A stretch of DNA of 41,703 nt from Euryarchaeota archaeon UBA258 (GTDB lineage Archaea > Thermoplasmatota > Poseidoniia > Poseidoniales > Poseidoniaceae). The stretch lies in the NCBI GenBank assembly GCA_002502605.1, contig DAPR01000063.1, forward strand, positions 1 through 41,703. Reading direction: 5' to 3'. The position numbers were made by a program, and so were the translations under genes. Below are positions 1 through 6,977 of the stretch, one piece after another. The notes under the pieces are model-generated. The model was not told the DNA's origin and did no database searches. It was given only the letters and a program-made list of their open reading frames with translations. Positions within the stretch are counted from its first letter, which is position 1. Each line of letters starts with the position of its first letter.

Positions 1-684
1 GCAAAGGCTGCTGAAGAGAAGGCTGCTAAAGCCGCCGCTGCTGCCGCTGCTAAGAAGGCTGAAAAGAAGCCGGCCACCAAGGAAGTCAAGAAGAAGCAAG
101 AACTCAAGCGGGTTCAAGAACGTGCGAAGACCATCGATTTCAAGGTGCTCGGAACCGCTAAGGCGAGTGACAAGGACGATCTCCAAGTCATCAAGGGCGT
201 CGGTCCGTTCATCGAAGAGAAGTTGAACGCTTTGGGCATTTACACTTACCTGCAAGTGTCCAAGATGACCTCAAAACTTGAAACTGACGTCAACGAAGCC
301 ATCGAGTTCTTCCCCGGCCGCGTCAAGCGTGACCAATGGGTCAATCAAGCAAAGATCTTGCTTGGTGAAGATGTCAAGTTGGATGAGAAGGCGTTGAAGC
401 AAGCCGAAGACTTGGAGCGAATTTCCAAGAAGGCCGAATCAATTGACTTCGCAACGCTCGGTGTCGCAACCGCTTCAGACAAGGATTCACTCCAGACCAT
501 CAAAGGCATTGGCCCCTTCATTGAAGAGAAGTTGTATGCCTTGGGAATCTTTACCTTCGAGCAAGTTGGAAACATGACACCAACCATTGAAGAGCAGGTC
601 AACAAGGCCATCGAATTCTTCCCTGGTCGTGTCAAGCGAGACGAATGGGCAAAGCAAGCAAAGGAACTTCACAAGAAGAAGTGA
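1..684 (+). CDS. Tandem helix-hairpin-helix protein, 5' end cut by window
   Basis: The reading frame is open from base 1, so the true start lies upstream of the window. The visible part begins with an Ala/Lys-rich tail (about 35 residues, histone H1-like composition). Two copies of a repeat of about 97 residues follow, each with a helix-hairpin-helix core (IKGVGPFIEEKLNALGI, then IKGIGPFIEEKLYALGI) and a trailing FFPGRVKRDxW motif. This HhH plus FFPGR arrangement is known as a short C-terminal domain of some bacterial proteins (for example NuoE- and L21-associated extensions) and is presumed to bind nucleic acid. Here it is duplicated behind a basic tail, which suggests a DNA- or RNA-binding protein, but no enzyme domain is visible. 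The internal GTG at 145 is not a credible start because the second half of the tail lies before it. The domain call is firm; the function is unknown. Confidence 0.75.
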   Translation, partial: AKAAEEKAAKAAAAAAAKKAEKKPATKEVKKKQELKRVQERAKTIDFKVLGTAKASDKDDLQVIKGVGPFIEEKLNALGIYTYLQVSKMTSKLETDVNEAIEFFPGRVKRDQWVNQAKILLGEDVKLDEKALKQAEDLERISKKAESIDFATLGVATASDKDSLQTIKGIGPFIEEKLYALGIFTFEQVGNMTPTIEEQVNKAIEFFPGRVKRDEWAKQAKELHKKK

Positions 685-938
685 CGTTCTAACTTGCCGC
701 CATCTCAATGGCCATGGAAAAGGCGCTGAACGGCTCAGTCGTTCAATTGATGTACCAGACCCTTTTATGATAGGGTGTGGCAACCACACGCAGTCGATGC
801 TCGCGTTCTTTGCCATTTGTAAAGAAGGGAGCATTTAGCCCTCATCTTGTCCCATACACCGGGTTTAAGAGCGTCAAGAAGTTGACAACACCACAACCTC
901 GATTGTGAGATGTTGAATGAACCAAAGGAAGTGTCTTC

Positions 939-1637
939 ATGAGCGCGATAAAGTCAAGTGGAAGAATGAGGTACTTCCAGATTCGCATTATGCCTGAACA
1001 AGGCAAGCATTTACCCGGTCATTTGATCACCAAGTTCTTTGCCAAATTAGAGATGATCAATGGATTAGGTATTGTCGACTCACTTCCAAGTTGCATCGTT
1101 AAAGTGGAACATGATGGTTTTGACATAGAAGGGATTCGTGAAGAATTACAAGAGAGTTTAATCATCGATAAAATACTCTTAGAAGGGGACGATTTTGCTT
1201 ATTTGCGGGTTAAAACTCCAGGTCCTATTCAGCGCATCATCGCTGCTGAAGAAGAAGCATGGATCATGCCACCAACGTATCTCTCAAGAGAAAATGGATT
1301 TTTTATGACCATTCATGGCACGCCGGATGGTCTTAAGAGGGTCAAAGATAAACTGGAAGTATTGGTTCCAAAAAAGATGGACATGCGCATTTCCAAATTG
1401 ATTATTGCCGATTGGATGAGTGCACCGAACCTGCCACAAAAGCGCACAAAAGTGATTCAAACGGCAATCGACATGGGGTACTACAGCGCCCCTCGAAAGT
1501 GCAACCAGAATGACATCGCAGGCGTGTTGGGACTTAAGCAGGGGACTGTGGCTGAACACTTACAAAACGCCGAAAGTACAATCATCAATTCTTGGTCTGA
1601 ACAAATGGCTCTATCTGAGGCCACCGATCGTAAGTAA
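939..1637 (+). CDS. HTH-10 (bacterio-opsin activator-like) transcription regulator
   Basis: This is a 232-residue protein. The C-terminal part (about residues 165-220) matches the HTH_10 domain of archaeal Bat-like regulators: LPQKRTKVIQTAIDMGYY, then a helix-turn-helix with DIAGVLGLKQGTVAEHLQNAE. Residues 1-160 form an N-terminal region of the kind found in short HTH-10 regulators, where a ligand- or redox-sensing role is assumed but not visible here. A purine-rich GGAAG lies about 10 bases before the ATG. The preceding 254-base gap (685-938) holds no gene I can support; a weak TTTAAG near 864 may be its TATA box. The gene uses many TTA and ATA codons, unlike the C-rich codons of most neighbours. 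Its 3' end overlaps the convergent LysE gene by 27 bases. The family call is good; the target is unknown, though the adjacent exporter is a natural candidate. Confidence 0.8.
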   Translation: MSAIKSSGRMRYFQIRIMPEQGKHLPGHLITKFFAKLEMINGLGIVDSLPSCIVKVEHDGFDIEGIREELQESLIIDKILLEGDDFAYLRVKTPGPIQRIIAAEEEAWIMPPTYLSRENGFFMTIHGTPDGLKRVKDKLEVLVPKKMDMRISKLIIADWMSAPNLPQKRTKVIQTAIDMGYYSAPRKCNQNDIAGVLGLKQGTVAEHLQNAESTIINSWSEQMALSEATDRK

Positions 1638-2264
1638 TGTCGCCAATACGAGGAGCAAGCAGCCCAGAACTGTGAAGGCCTTTTTGATAAATCCAGGCGT
1701 ATCCGTCTTCGATTTTATTTTCTCACCAAGATTGGACCACGCAATCATGGCCACAATTCCACCGCTGGTGGTGATGGTTGAAATCGTCACAATGCCCGTG
1801 ATTCCGCCACCGAAATCATCCAAGAATTGTGTCATTAACATGAAGACCATTGCCCATTCTTTGCCGTTGACATACTGCATCAACACTCCGGTTTTGAAGC
1901 CTAATTTTGGGACCACTTCAGGAAAGCTTTGTATTTTCTCTGAGCGACCTAAGTACAAGATTCCAAAGGCGATTAAGAACATAAACAGGCTCCCAATGAG
2001 ATCCATTACGAAACGAACTTGTCCGTCTTCATCGAAGGAATCAACGGCTAAACCACATGCGAAATGTATCGAAATGAACCCTACGGCCATCCCTGCAATC
2101 AAGGAAGCATTGCTCTTCTTACCGTGCACAACGGCATGAACTGTGCAGGTGATGTTGTTTGGACCTGGCGTGATAAGCCCTGCAAGAAGCAATGCGAGTA
2201 AGAAGGCTAGGGACTCCCATGGCATAGTTGGTGCCTCATCCTCAACGGTATAGTGTTTGGGCAT
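1611..2264 (-). CDS. LysE/RhtB-family amino-acid exporter
   Basis: This is an integral membrane protein of 217 residues from the chosen ATG at 2264. It shows the family signature after the first helix (LITPGPNNITCTVHAV) and about six hydrophobic segments, the usual size for LysE/RhtB translocators (about 200-220 residues). The family exports amino acids or similar small solutes across the cytoplasmic membrane; the substrate cannot be told from sequence. The frame is open upstream to 2345, but that start would run into the preceding gene, and a TATA box at 2299-2304 predicts transcription starting near 2275, just before the 2264 ATG. An ATG at 2225 (MPWESLAF) is another possible start. The tail overlaps the convergent HTH-10 gene. 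Confidence 0.8.
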   Translation of the reverse strand: MPKHYTVEDEAPTMPWESLAFLLALLLAGLITPGPNNITCTVHAVVHGKKSNASLIAGMAVGFISIHFACGLAVDSFDEDGQVRFVMDLIGSLFMFLIAFGILYLGRSEKIQSFPEVVPKLGFKTGVLMQYVNGKEWAMVFMLMTQFLDDFGGGITGIVTISTITTSGGIVAMIAWSNLGEKIKSKTDTPGFIKKAFTVLGCLLLVLATLLTIGGLR

Positions 2265-2283
2265 TGAAACAAGTTCAAAATCA

Positions 2284-2309
2284 CACGCTAAATTACCATT
2301 TATAGCGTG
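2284..2309 (-). promoter_or_regulatory. TATA box inside a perfect inverted repeat, promoter of the LysE gene
   Basis: Read on the minus strand, TATAAA (2304 to 2299) lies about 35 bases before the chosen ATG, the right place for an archaeal TATA box with a leader of about 10 bases. It is embedded in a perfect 7-base inverted repeat: cacgcta at 2284-2290 and tagcgtg at 2303-2309, separated by 12 bases. A dyad over the TATA box is a common arrangement for a repressor operator. The regulator is not known. Confidence 0.55.
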
Positions 2310-2310
2310 C

Positions 2311-2553
2311 TCAGTCGAGTGGATCCGAGATGCCTTCCTCGCCAAGGGTCCACTTGAGCGTCTTGATGACGCCGTCGAGAGCCTTGTGGTTTCGTGCGGC
2401 TTCTTTCATCCCTTCACGATCGCCATTCTTGCGGCATTCACGGAACCAATCCTTCCATTCAGCCCTTTTGACTTCAGCACGTTCGAGCATTTTCTCAATC
2501 TCATCCCACGTTCGTTCGTAGGAACGGTAGGGTGCGCCGTCATCGCCAGACAT
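2311..2553 (-). CDS. Small hydrophilic helical protein, 80 residues, unknown function
   Basis: From the ATG at 2553 the product is 80 residues, strongly charged and predicted helical, with many Arg, Lys, Glu and Trp residues (SYERTWDEIEKMLERAEVKR near the start). I recognise no family. The start at 2553 is preferred over the open frame back to 2604, because a TATA-like ATTAAAAAC at 2582-2590 lies about 32 bases upstream and would leave the longer form without a promoter. The gene sits between the sugar-nucleotide pyrophosphorylase and the LysE exporter on the same strand. The charged periodic pattern and normal codon use make it likely to be real. It could be a nucleic-acid-binding or scaffold peptide, but nothing proves that. 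Confidence 0.6.
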   Translation of the reverse strand: MSGDDGAPYRSYERTWDEIEKMLERAEVKRAEWKDWFRECRKNGDREGMKEAARNHKALDGVIKTLKWTLGEEGISDPLD

Positions 2554-2554
2554 C

Positions 2555-2590
2555 GTTATCGTTTTGTTCCGATAACCCGTGGTTTTTAAT
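2555..2590 (-). promoter_or_regulatory. Probable promoter and operator-like dyad of the 80-residue protein gene
   Basis: On the minus strand an ATTAAAAACC stretch (2590 to 2581) serves as a candidate TATA box. Between it and the ATG at 2553 lies a perfect 7-base inverted repeat, gttatcg at 2555-2561 and cgataac at 2570-2576, with an 8-base spacer. The dyad would cover the transcription start and the first transcribed bases. Operator function is inference. Confidence 0.4.
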
Positions 2591-2607
2591 TCCAGCCCCT
2601 GCAAACA

Positions 2608-3669
2608 TCACGCTTGCTCAGGAATCCGAGCATCTATCAGTTCGCTGTGTGCCGCAATGTCAACCTCGTCACCGAGCACTGAACGTTCGACATGAGTCCG
2701 GCTTTGCACCGTCACATTCCTGCCAAGAACTGAATCTCGAATCACGGCATTTTCGCCAATGCTACAACCTGCCATGATCAAGGAATTCTCAATCCGAGCG
2801 GTGGGGGAAATGGTCGTACCGGTCGAGACGACTGAGCCAACAATGCCAGTTTGGGGAGGAACTCCAGGGGCAAAGTAACTGTCTGTTTCACTGAATGTTC
2901 CTTGAGGGAGTGGGAAAGGAAGCAAATCACGTCCCTCAATAAGGGCGTGTTGAGCCCGGATTAATTCAAACGGGTGGCCGACATCAAACCACACTCCGTT
3001 GATCGTCTGAGCGTACATTGGCCAACCCATGTCGAGAACCATTGGAAACAATTGCTTGCTAAAATCAAACTTTTCCCCTTCGGGAACCAAAGCCAACACT
3101 TCTGGCTCAAGAATGTATAAACCTGCATTGATGACGTTGCTAAACGCTTCTTCAGGCGTCGGCTTTTCCTTGAATTGGCGAATGAAACCTTGACGAAGTT
3201 CACCATCTAATTCCCCTTGATGCGTTTCGGATAAACCCACAATTCCAAACTCAGTCGGGTCTTCAACTTCCCAGAGTGCCATGGTCACTTTTGCACCATG
3301 AGACCGATGAGCTTCAATGAGGGCCTGAATGTCAAATGAAGCAACAGCATCTCCTGAGCCAACAACAAATGTATCGGTCAGTTCATCCAGCAAGAGTCGG
3401 ACACTCCCTGCCGTACCCATAGGCACAGCCTCCTGATTAATTCGTGCGCTTATACCAGAATGAGTGGACCACTGTTCGACATGGGCAGACAATTGCTCCC
3501 CTCTGTATCCGGTTGTAACAACCAAGTGCTCGACACCAGCGTCCACCATTGCGTCTTTGACAAAGTCAATCACTGGACGACCCAACACTTCGACCATTGG
3601 CTTGGGGCGAGTCAGCGTCAATGGACGAAGGCGAGAGCCTTGTCCTCCTGCCATGATGACGCCGTGCAA
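2608..3669 (-). CDS. Sugar-1-phosphate nucleotidyltransferase with left-handed beta-helix tail
   Basis: This 353-residue enzyme is of the GlmU/RmlA/mannose-1-phosphate guanylyltransferase type, which makes NDP-sugars in the cytoplasm. The N-terminal signature GVIMAGGQGSRLRPLT (residues 3-18) is the nucleotide-binding loop, followed by RPKPMVEVLGRPVID. A GSGD motif near residue 107 takes the place of the usual metal-binding NGD region. From about residue 275 the hexapeptide pattern (ISPTARIENSLIMAGCSIGENAVIRD) indicates a left-handed beta-helix, as in archaeal bifunctional or guanylyl-type members. The sugar and nucleotide are undetermined. The start is TTG at 3669, because the ATG at 3654 would cut off the first beta-strand; GAGGG in the preceding stop region may act as Shine-Dalgarno. 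It lies 10 bases after the coiled-coil gene, so they are probably co-transcribed. Confidence 0.85.
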   Translation of the reverse strand: MHGVIMAGGQGSRLRPLTLTRPKPMVEVLGRPVIDFVKDAMVDAGVEHLVVTTGYRGEQLSAHVEQWSTHSGISARINQEAVPMGTAGSVRLLLDELTDTFVVGSGDAVASFDIQALIEAHRSHGAKVTMALWEVEDPTEFGIVGLSETHQGELDGELRQGFIRQFKEKPTPEEAFSNVINAGLYILEPEVLALVPEGEKFDFSKQLFPMVLDMGWPMYAQTINGVWFDVGHPFELIRAQHALIEGRDLLPFPLPQGTFSETDSYFAPGVPPQTGIVGSVVSTGTTISPTARIENSLIMAGCSIGENAVIRDSVLGRNVTVQSRTHVERSVLGDEVDIAAHSELIDARIPEQA

Positions 3670-3679
3670 GAAGCATCCC

Positions 3680-4711
3680 TCAACGTCGTCGAGATGCGTT
3701 CATGTCAATACGACGCATGGCCTTCTTCTTGGAGGATTTCCCACCCTTTTTGACTGTGCCTTGAGCATCGCCTTTCCCTGTACCACCAAAGGTCACTGAG
3801 CCTTGATTTTGCAGACTTGCAAGGAGTGCGTCAGCGACATCTTCGGATTCTGCACCAGTTTTCATTTCTGATTTGACTGCAGCGTTGTGATCGACCATCC
3901 AGGACTTGCGCTCATCACGAGCCATGTTCAATTTGTCTCGAACCTCGTTGACGTTGACCATCATTTCTGTGATTTTTTCGTGAGTTTGATCTGATTTCTT
4001 GCGCAGTTCAACGAACTCATCATGGAAACGGTCACCTTCGGCTTTCAGGAAATCACGGTGAGCAAACGCCTCATCAACTTCTTTCGACATTGCATCGGCT
4101 CGACCTACGGCTTCTAGCATGGCTTGGTGAGAAGCATCCGCTTCAGCTTTGAGGGTCTTGATGGCGGTATCCATATCGCTTAAATCGACTGCGATCATTT
4201 CGAATTTGACCACATCTGGTGCCAATTCTTCGATTCGGCGACCCATTTCCTTGATTTTCTTAATCATCTCTTTTTCCTTCTTTTGACCCACTGAGGATGT
4301 CTCGAACGTCTTCTCTAAACTGGCGACTTCGTGCTTGAGTTGGGCGTATTCTGCGGTTGCAGATTTCTTGTCACCCTTTTCCTTTCGCTGACCCTTGGCT
4401 TGACCAATGATGTCTCGAAGTTGTGCCTGGATTGCATTGCGCTTTTCCTTGTGCATCTTTACTTCTGCACGGATGGCTTTGACTTCTGCAAGAACCAAGT
4501 CGACTTTTTCTCTGTGCTCTTTGTACTGGCCTTGAATCGCATTGCGCTTATCGGCTGCAGTACGGGCTTGGTCGCTGTAGCCATTGCGGGTGTCGCGCAA
4601 TTTGCGGACACGAGCTTCCATGGCTTGCAATTCATCCCGCAACTCTGAGTCAGGGTTTGGTGTGGCATCATCTTTGATTCCGCGCATGTTTTTGGCCATA
4701 GCGTAGCCCAT
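3680..4711 (-). CDS. Coiled-coil protein, COG1340-like (paralogue 1 of 3)
   Basis: This 343-residue protein is almost entirely charged heptad-rich helix, ending in a flexible Gly/Lys/Arg-rich basic tail. Archaeal proteins of this type (COG1340, often misannotated as phosphoserine phosphatase) have no proven enzymatic role. Residues 125-156 carry a motif (LKHEVASLEKTFETSS then EKEMIKKIKEM) that recurs in two other coiled-coil genes of this window, at 9593 and 13648. No Walker or SMC head is present, so it is not a truncated SMC or Rad50. The start could also be the ATG at 4699. It lies 37 bases after the membrane-protein gene and 10 bases before the nucleotidyltransferase gene. A structural or nucleic-acid-associated role is possible given the basic tail. 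Confidence 0.7.
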   Translation of the reverse strand: MGYAMAKNMRGIKDDATPNPDSELRDELQAMEARVRKLRDTRNGYSDQARTAADKRNAIQGQYKEHREKVDLVLAEVKAIRAEVKMHKEKRNAIQAQLRDIIGQAKGQRKEKGDKKSATAEYAQLKHEVASLEKTFETSSVGQKKEKEMIKKIKEMGRRIEELAPDVVKFEMIAVDLSDMDTAIKTLKAEADASHQAMLEAVGRADAMSKEVDEAFAHRDFLKAEGDRFHDEFVELRKKSDQTHEKITEMMVNVNEVRDKLNMARDERKSWMVDHNAAVKSEMKTGAESEDVADALLASLQNQGSVTFGGTGKGDAQGTVKKGGKSSKKKAMRRIDMNASRRR

Positions 4712-4748
4712 TTCAAGGCTACGGCTGAGCGTCGAAGGCTAAAGTGCC

Positions 4749-6245
4749 TCAAATCGCTTCGAAAATATCCCGGATTTTGATGAAAGCACCAAGGATTAAG
4801 CCGAGTCCACCCAGTAGATTTGCCGTGAGTGAACTTGATGCGCGCACGCGCTCTCTGTACTTTGAACGCACTCGAACATTGATTTGACGGCCGATCAGCA
4901 AATCCCCACTCTGCTCTTCCAGACGAACAGAAACTGTGGCTTCTCCAAACCGTTCTGGAAGCAGCGATTGCCAAGCCATTGTTCCATCGCGGAGCAAACC
5001 TGACATGAGACCTAACACGTCTTCGTCACCCTCTGCTGCGAGGGGTAAACTCTTGTTGGACCACCAGCGTTGTTCCCCCGGGCTCAAGCGGTAGGTCATC
5101 GCTAAGTCATGAGGACGGAAATCAGGGGATTGGACACGCAAAACAATCGTTCGTGGCTCATCGGATAAGTTGTGAATCAGCGTGAACAAATTTGCTCGTT
5201 CGTGGACCACATTCTCCATGTCAACCTCGAACACAATGTCGTCGGTGACCGTGTCACGTCCAGCACCGAGGTCTTCCTCAATCCGCCCAATCATTCTGAA
5301 AAAGGCAGGGCAAGAACGCTCAACATGATGGATGATGGAGAGCCATTCTTCCATGGTGAACACAGGGTGGGTCTTGACCAGTTCCATGCCAGATTCATTA
5401 AGCACCTCAGAGAGTTCACTCTCCATCGTTTTGAAGTCCAAGCCTTTGGAATGCCTGTACAGCGTCATCAAGATTTTTTCTCGGGCGAATTGTGGGTCCG
5501 TTCCTTTCAGAATACACGACTCGATTTCCTTCGAATAGACTTCATACTCAGAGCGAAGCAAGGGGTCCATGTGTGTTTTGACAAGATCGCTGAACACCAT
5601 TTCCAATGTGGAAGGGTGGATTGGTGGATTGTAGGCATCCAAAAGGCCAGTTCGTTCGTCCATATTGAACGGTCGTGAGCGTGATGAGAGGTGTTGAGCG
5701 AGTGAGAGAAGCGTGAACGAAATGGACAACAGCAGCAAAATCCGTCCGTTCAGGGTCTCGATGTTCACGAAGAAGATAGCGGTGATGAAAATGGTTGACA
5801 CCATCGCATACACCAAGGAAAGCGTGTGTTTATTGCGAACGCTCGTCATGTGGTGGGCCAATCCTTCGTATCCGTGCAGAGATTGCACAGCCCGGTGTTC
5901 AAGGTTCAAGCGGTCAACTTCTGATTGGAAATTAGCAACCGACAGCCTCGTTCGATGGCGGTGAACGATTTGAGTGATGATGTAACCAAACAAAATCACG
6001 AAGGTGAGGGCGGTTAATGTCATCGCAAAACTGAGGTTGATGGTTGGCTCAATCTTCGCCCACCAAGCAGGGGAACTTTGGGCGTAGGCAAAAGCACCAA
6101 ACGCTGTGAGGAATGAAAAGGAAGGCAACAACAGGAGTAAGCGCAACCCTGAACTGATGAGTTGCCGGTCGAGCGCGAACCAAAACCGTTCAGAGGAAAG
6201 AACGGATTCGTCTTCGGCTTTAGGTGAGCCACCCTCATCGACCAT
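4749..6245 (-). CDS. Membrane protein with cytosolic helical middle and C-terminal anchor, unknown function
   Basis: The product is 498 residues. Hydrophobic segments lie at roughly residues 33-55, 70-92, 138-160 and 166-184, with a short helical loop between the second and third. A soluble region of about 280 residues follows, part helical and part beta-rich (VDMENVVHERANLFTLIHNL; EPRTIVLRVQSPDF), and a last hydrophobic segment lies near 474-492. The beta-rich part resembles an immunoglobulin-like fold by pattern only. I do not recognise the family. The gene follows the DtxR regulator by 48 bases and precedes the coiled-coil gene by 37 bases, so it probably belongs to the same transcript. 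It is a real gene by length, composition and spacing. Confidence 0.65.
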   Translation of the reverse strand: MVDEGGSPKAEDESVLSSERFWFALDRQLISSGLRLLLLLPSFSFLTAFGAFAYAQSSPAWWAKIEPTINLSFAMTLTALTFVILFGYIITQIVHRHRTRLSVANFQSEVDRLNLEHRAVQSLHGYEGLAHHMTSVRNKHTLSLVYAMVSTIFITAIFFVNIETLNGRILLLLSISFTLLSLAQHLSSRSRPFNMDERTGLLDAYNPPIHPSTLEMVFSDLVKTHMDPLLRSEYEVYSKEIESCILKGTDPQFAREKILMTLYRHSKGLDFKTMESELSEVLNESGMELVKTHPVFTMEEWLSIIHHVERSCPAFFRMIGRIEEDLGAGRDTVTDDIVFEVDMENVVHERANLFTLIHNLSDEPRTIVLRVQSPDFRPHDLAMTYRLSPGEQRWWSNKSLPLAAEGDEDVLGLMSGLLRDGTMAWQSLLPERFGEATVSVRLEEQSGDLLIGRQINVRVRSKYRERVRASSSLTANLLGGLGLILGAFIKIRDIFEAI

Positions 6246-6293
6246 GTCTAATGGACGGAGGCTTTGTTCTAAAGTGTTGCATCTATTTCCAAC

Positions 6294-6953
6294 TCATGAA
6301 GGTCGAAACAGCAGTTGTGCAGTGAGCGCATCGCTCAATTCAACCCGCTGCCCATCCCCGAGAGCGAAACCGTTGCTGTCCCTAACGACCACTGAATTGA
6401 TGGCGAGTCCGATCGCTTTGAGTTGCTCCATGCGAGCTGGCGCAAGAACCATCGCTTGAATCGAACCCTGTTCGCCAACTTCCATGGATGTAAGAGGACG
6501 AATTTCCCTGTGGTTTGCTTCAATCCGCTTGAGAATTTCAGGCGATGGAGTAGGGATTTCTCTTCCGCTTGGATCAACATCAGGACGACCAAGCAAAAGC
6601 GATAGCGCCACTTCAAGATCGTCATCAATAGCGTGTTCTAAGCGGCAGGCAGTAGCATGAGCGTTTCCGTCAAAGGGTAAGATTTCCAAAAGCACTTCCG
6701 CTAAGCGATGACGACGCTTCATTTTCTTTCCATGAATCAGACCTCTCTCGGTCAACCGTGCGCCTTTGTAGGGCGTGTATTCCACCAGGCCCTTTGAAGC
6801 CAACCGTTGAATCATCTCCGTGGCAGACGCAGGGGAGACTGAAAGTGCAGAAGAGAGGTCACCCGTTCGAACCAATGCTTCCGTGTCCCGTTCGTAGAAC
6901 TCATACATCGTTTCGAGGTACTCATCCTCGAACTCTTGGAAGTGTCCACTCAT
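6294..6953 (-). CDS. DtxR/MntR-family metal-dependent transcription regulator
   Basis: This 219-residue protein has the three-part DtxR layout. A winged HTH (residues 28-60: VRTGDLSSALSVSPASATEM...LVEY) is followed by a metal-binding/dimerisation domain and a C-terminal SH3/FeoA-like domain (about 150-215, ending DGQRVELSDAL). Candidate metal ligands by my alignment to DtxR are His82, Glu86, His99, Cys103, Glu106 and His107, matching DtxR His79, Glu83, His98, Cys102, Glu105 and His106. The position of DtxR Met10 appears to be Glu11, an acidic residue as in MntR (Asp8), so the iron versus manganese preference is uncertain. The family normally represses metal-uptake genes when metal is bound. 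No transporter is nearby; it sits between a surface protein and a membrane protein. Confidence 0.88.
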   Translation of the reverse strand: MSGHFQEFEDEYLETMYEFYERDTEALVRTGDLSSALSVSPASATEMIQRLASKGLVEYTPYKGARLTERGLIHGKKMKRRHRLAEVLLEILPFDGNAHATACRLEHAIDDDLEVALSLLLGRPDVDPSGREIPTPSPEILKRIEANHREIRPLTSMEVGEQGSIQAMVLAPARMEQLKAIGLAINSVVVRDSNGFALGDGQRVELSDALTAQLLFRPS

Positions 6954-6977
6954 GCTTCACCCTCGTTGTCTTACCAT

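Noticed and set aside
2265..2345. Longer N terminus for the LysE exporter
   Set aside because: It would overlap the preceding gene and lies upstream of the predicted transcription start.
3680..4711. Phosphoserine phosphatase or SMC/Rad50 fragment
   Set aside because: No HAD, Walker A/B or signature motif is present; the sequence is coiled coil throughout.
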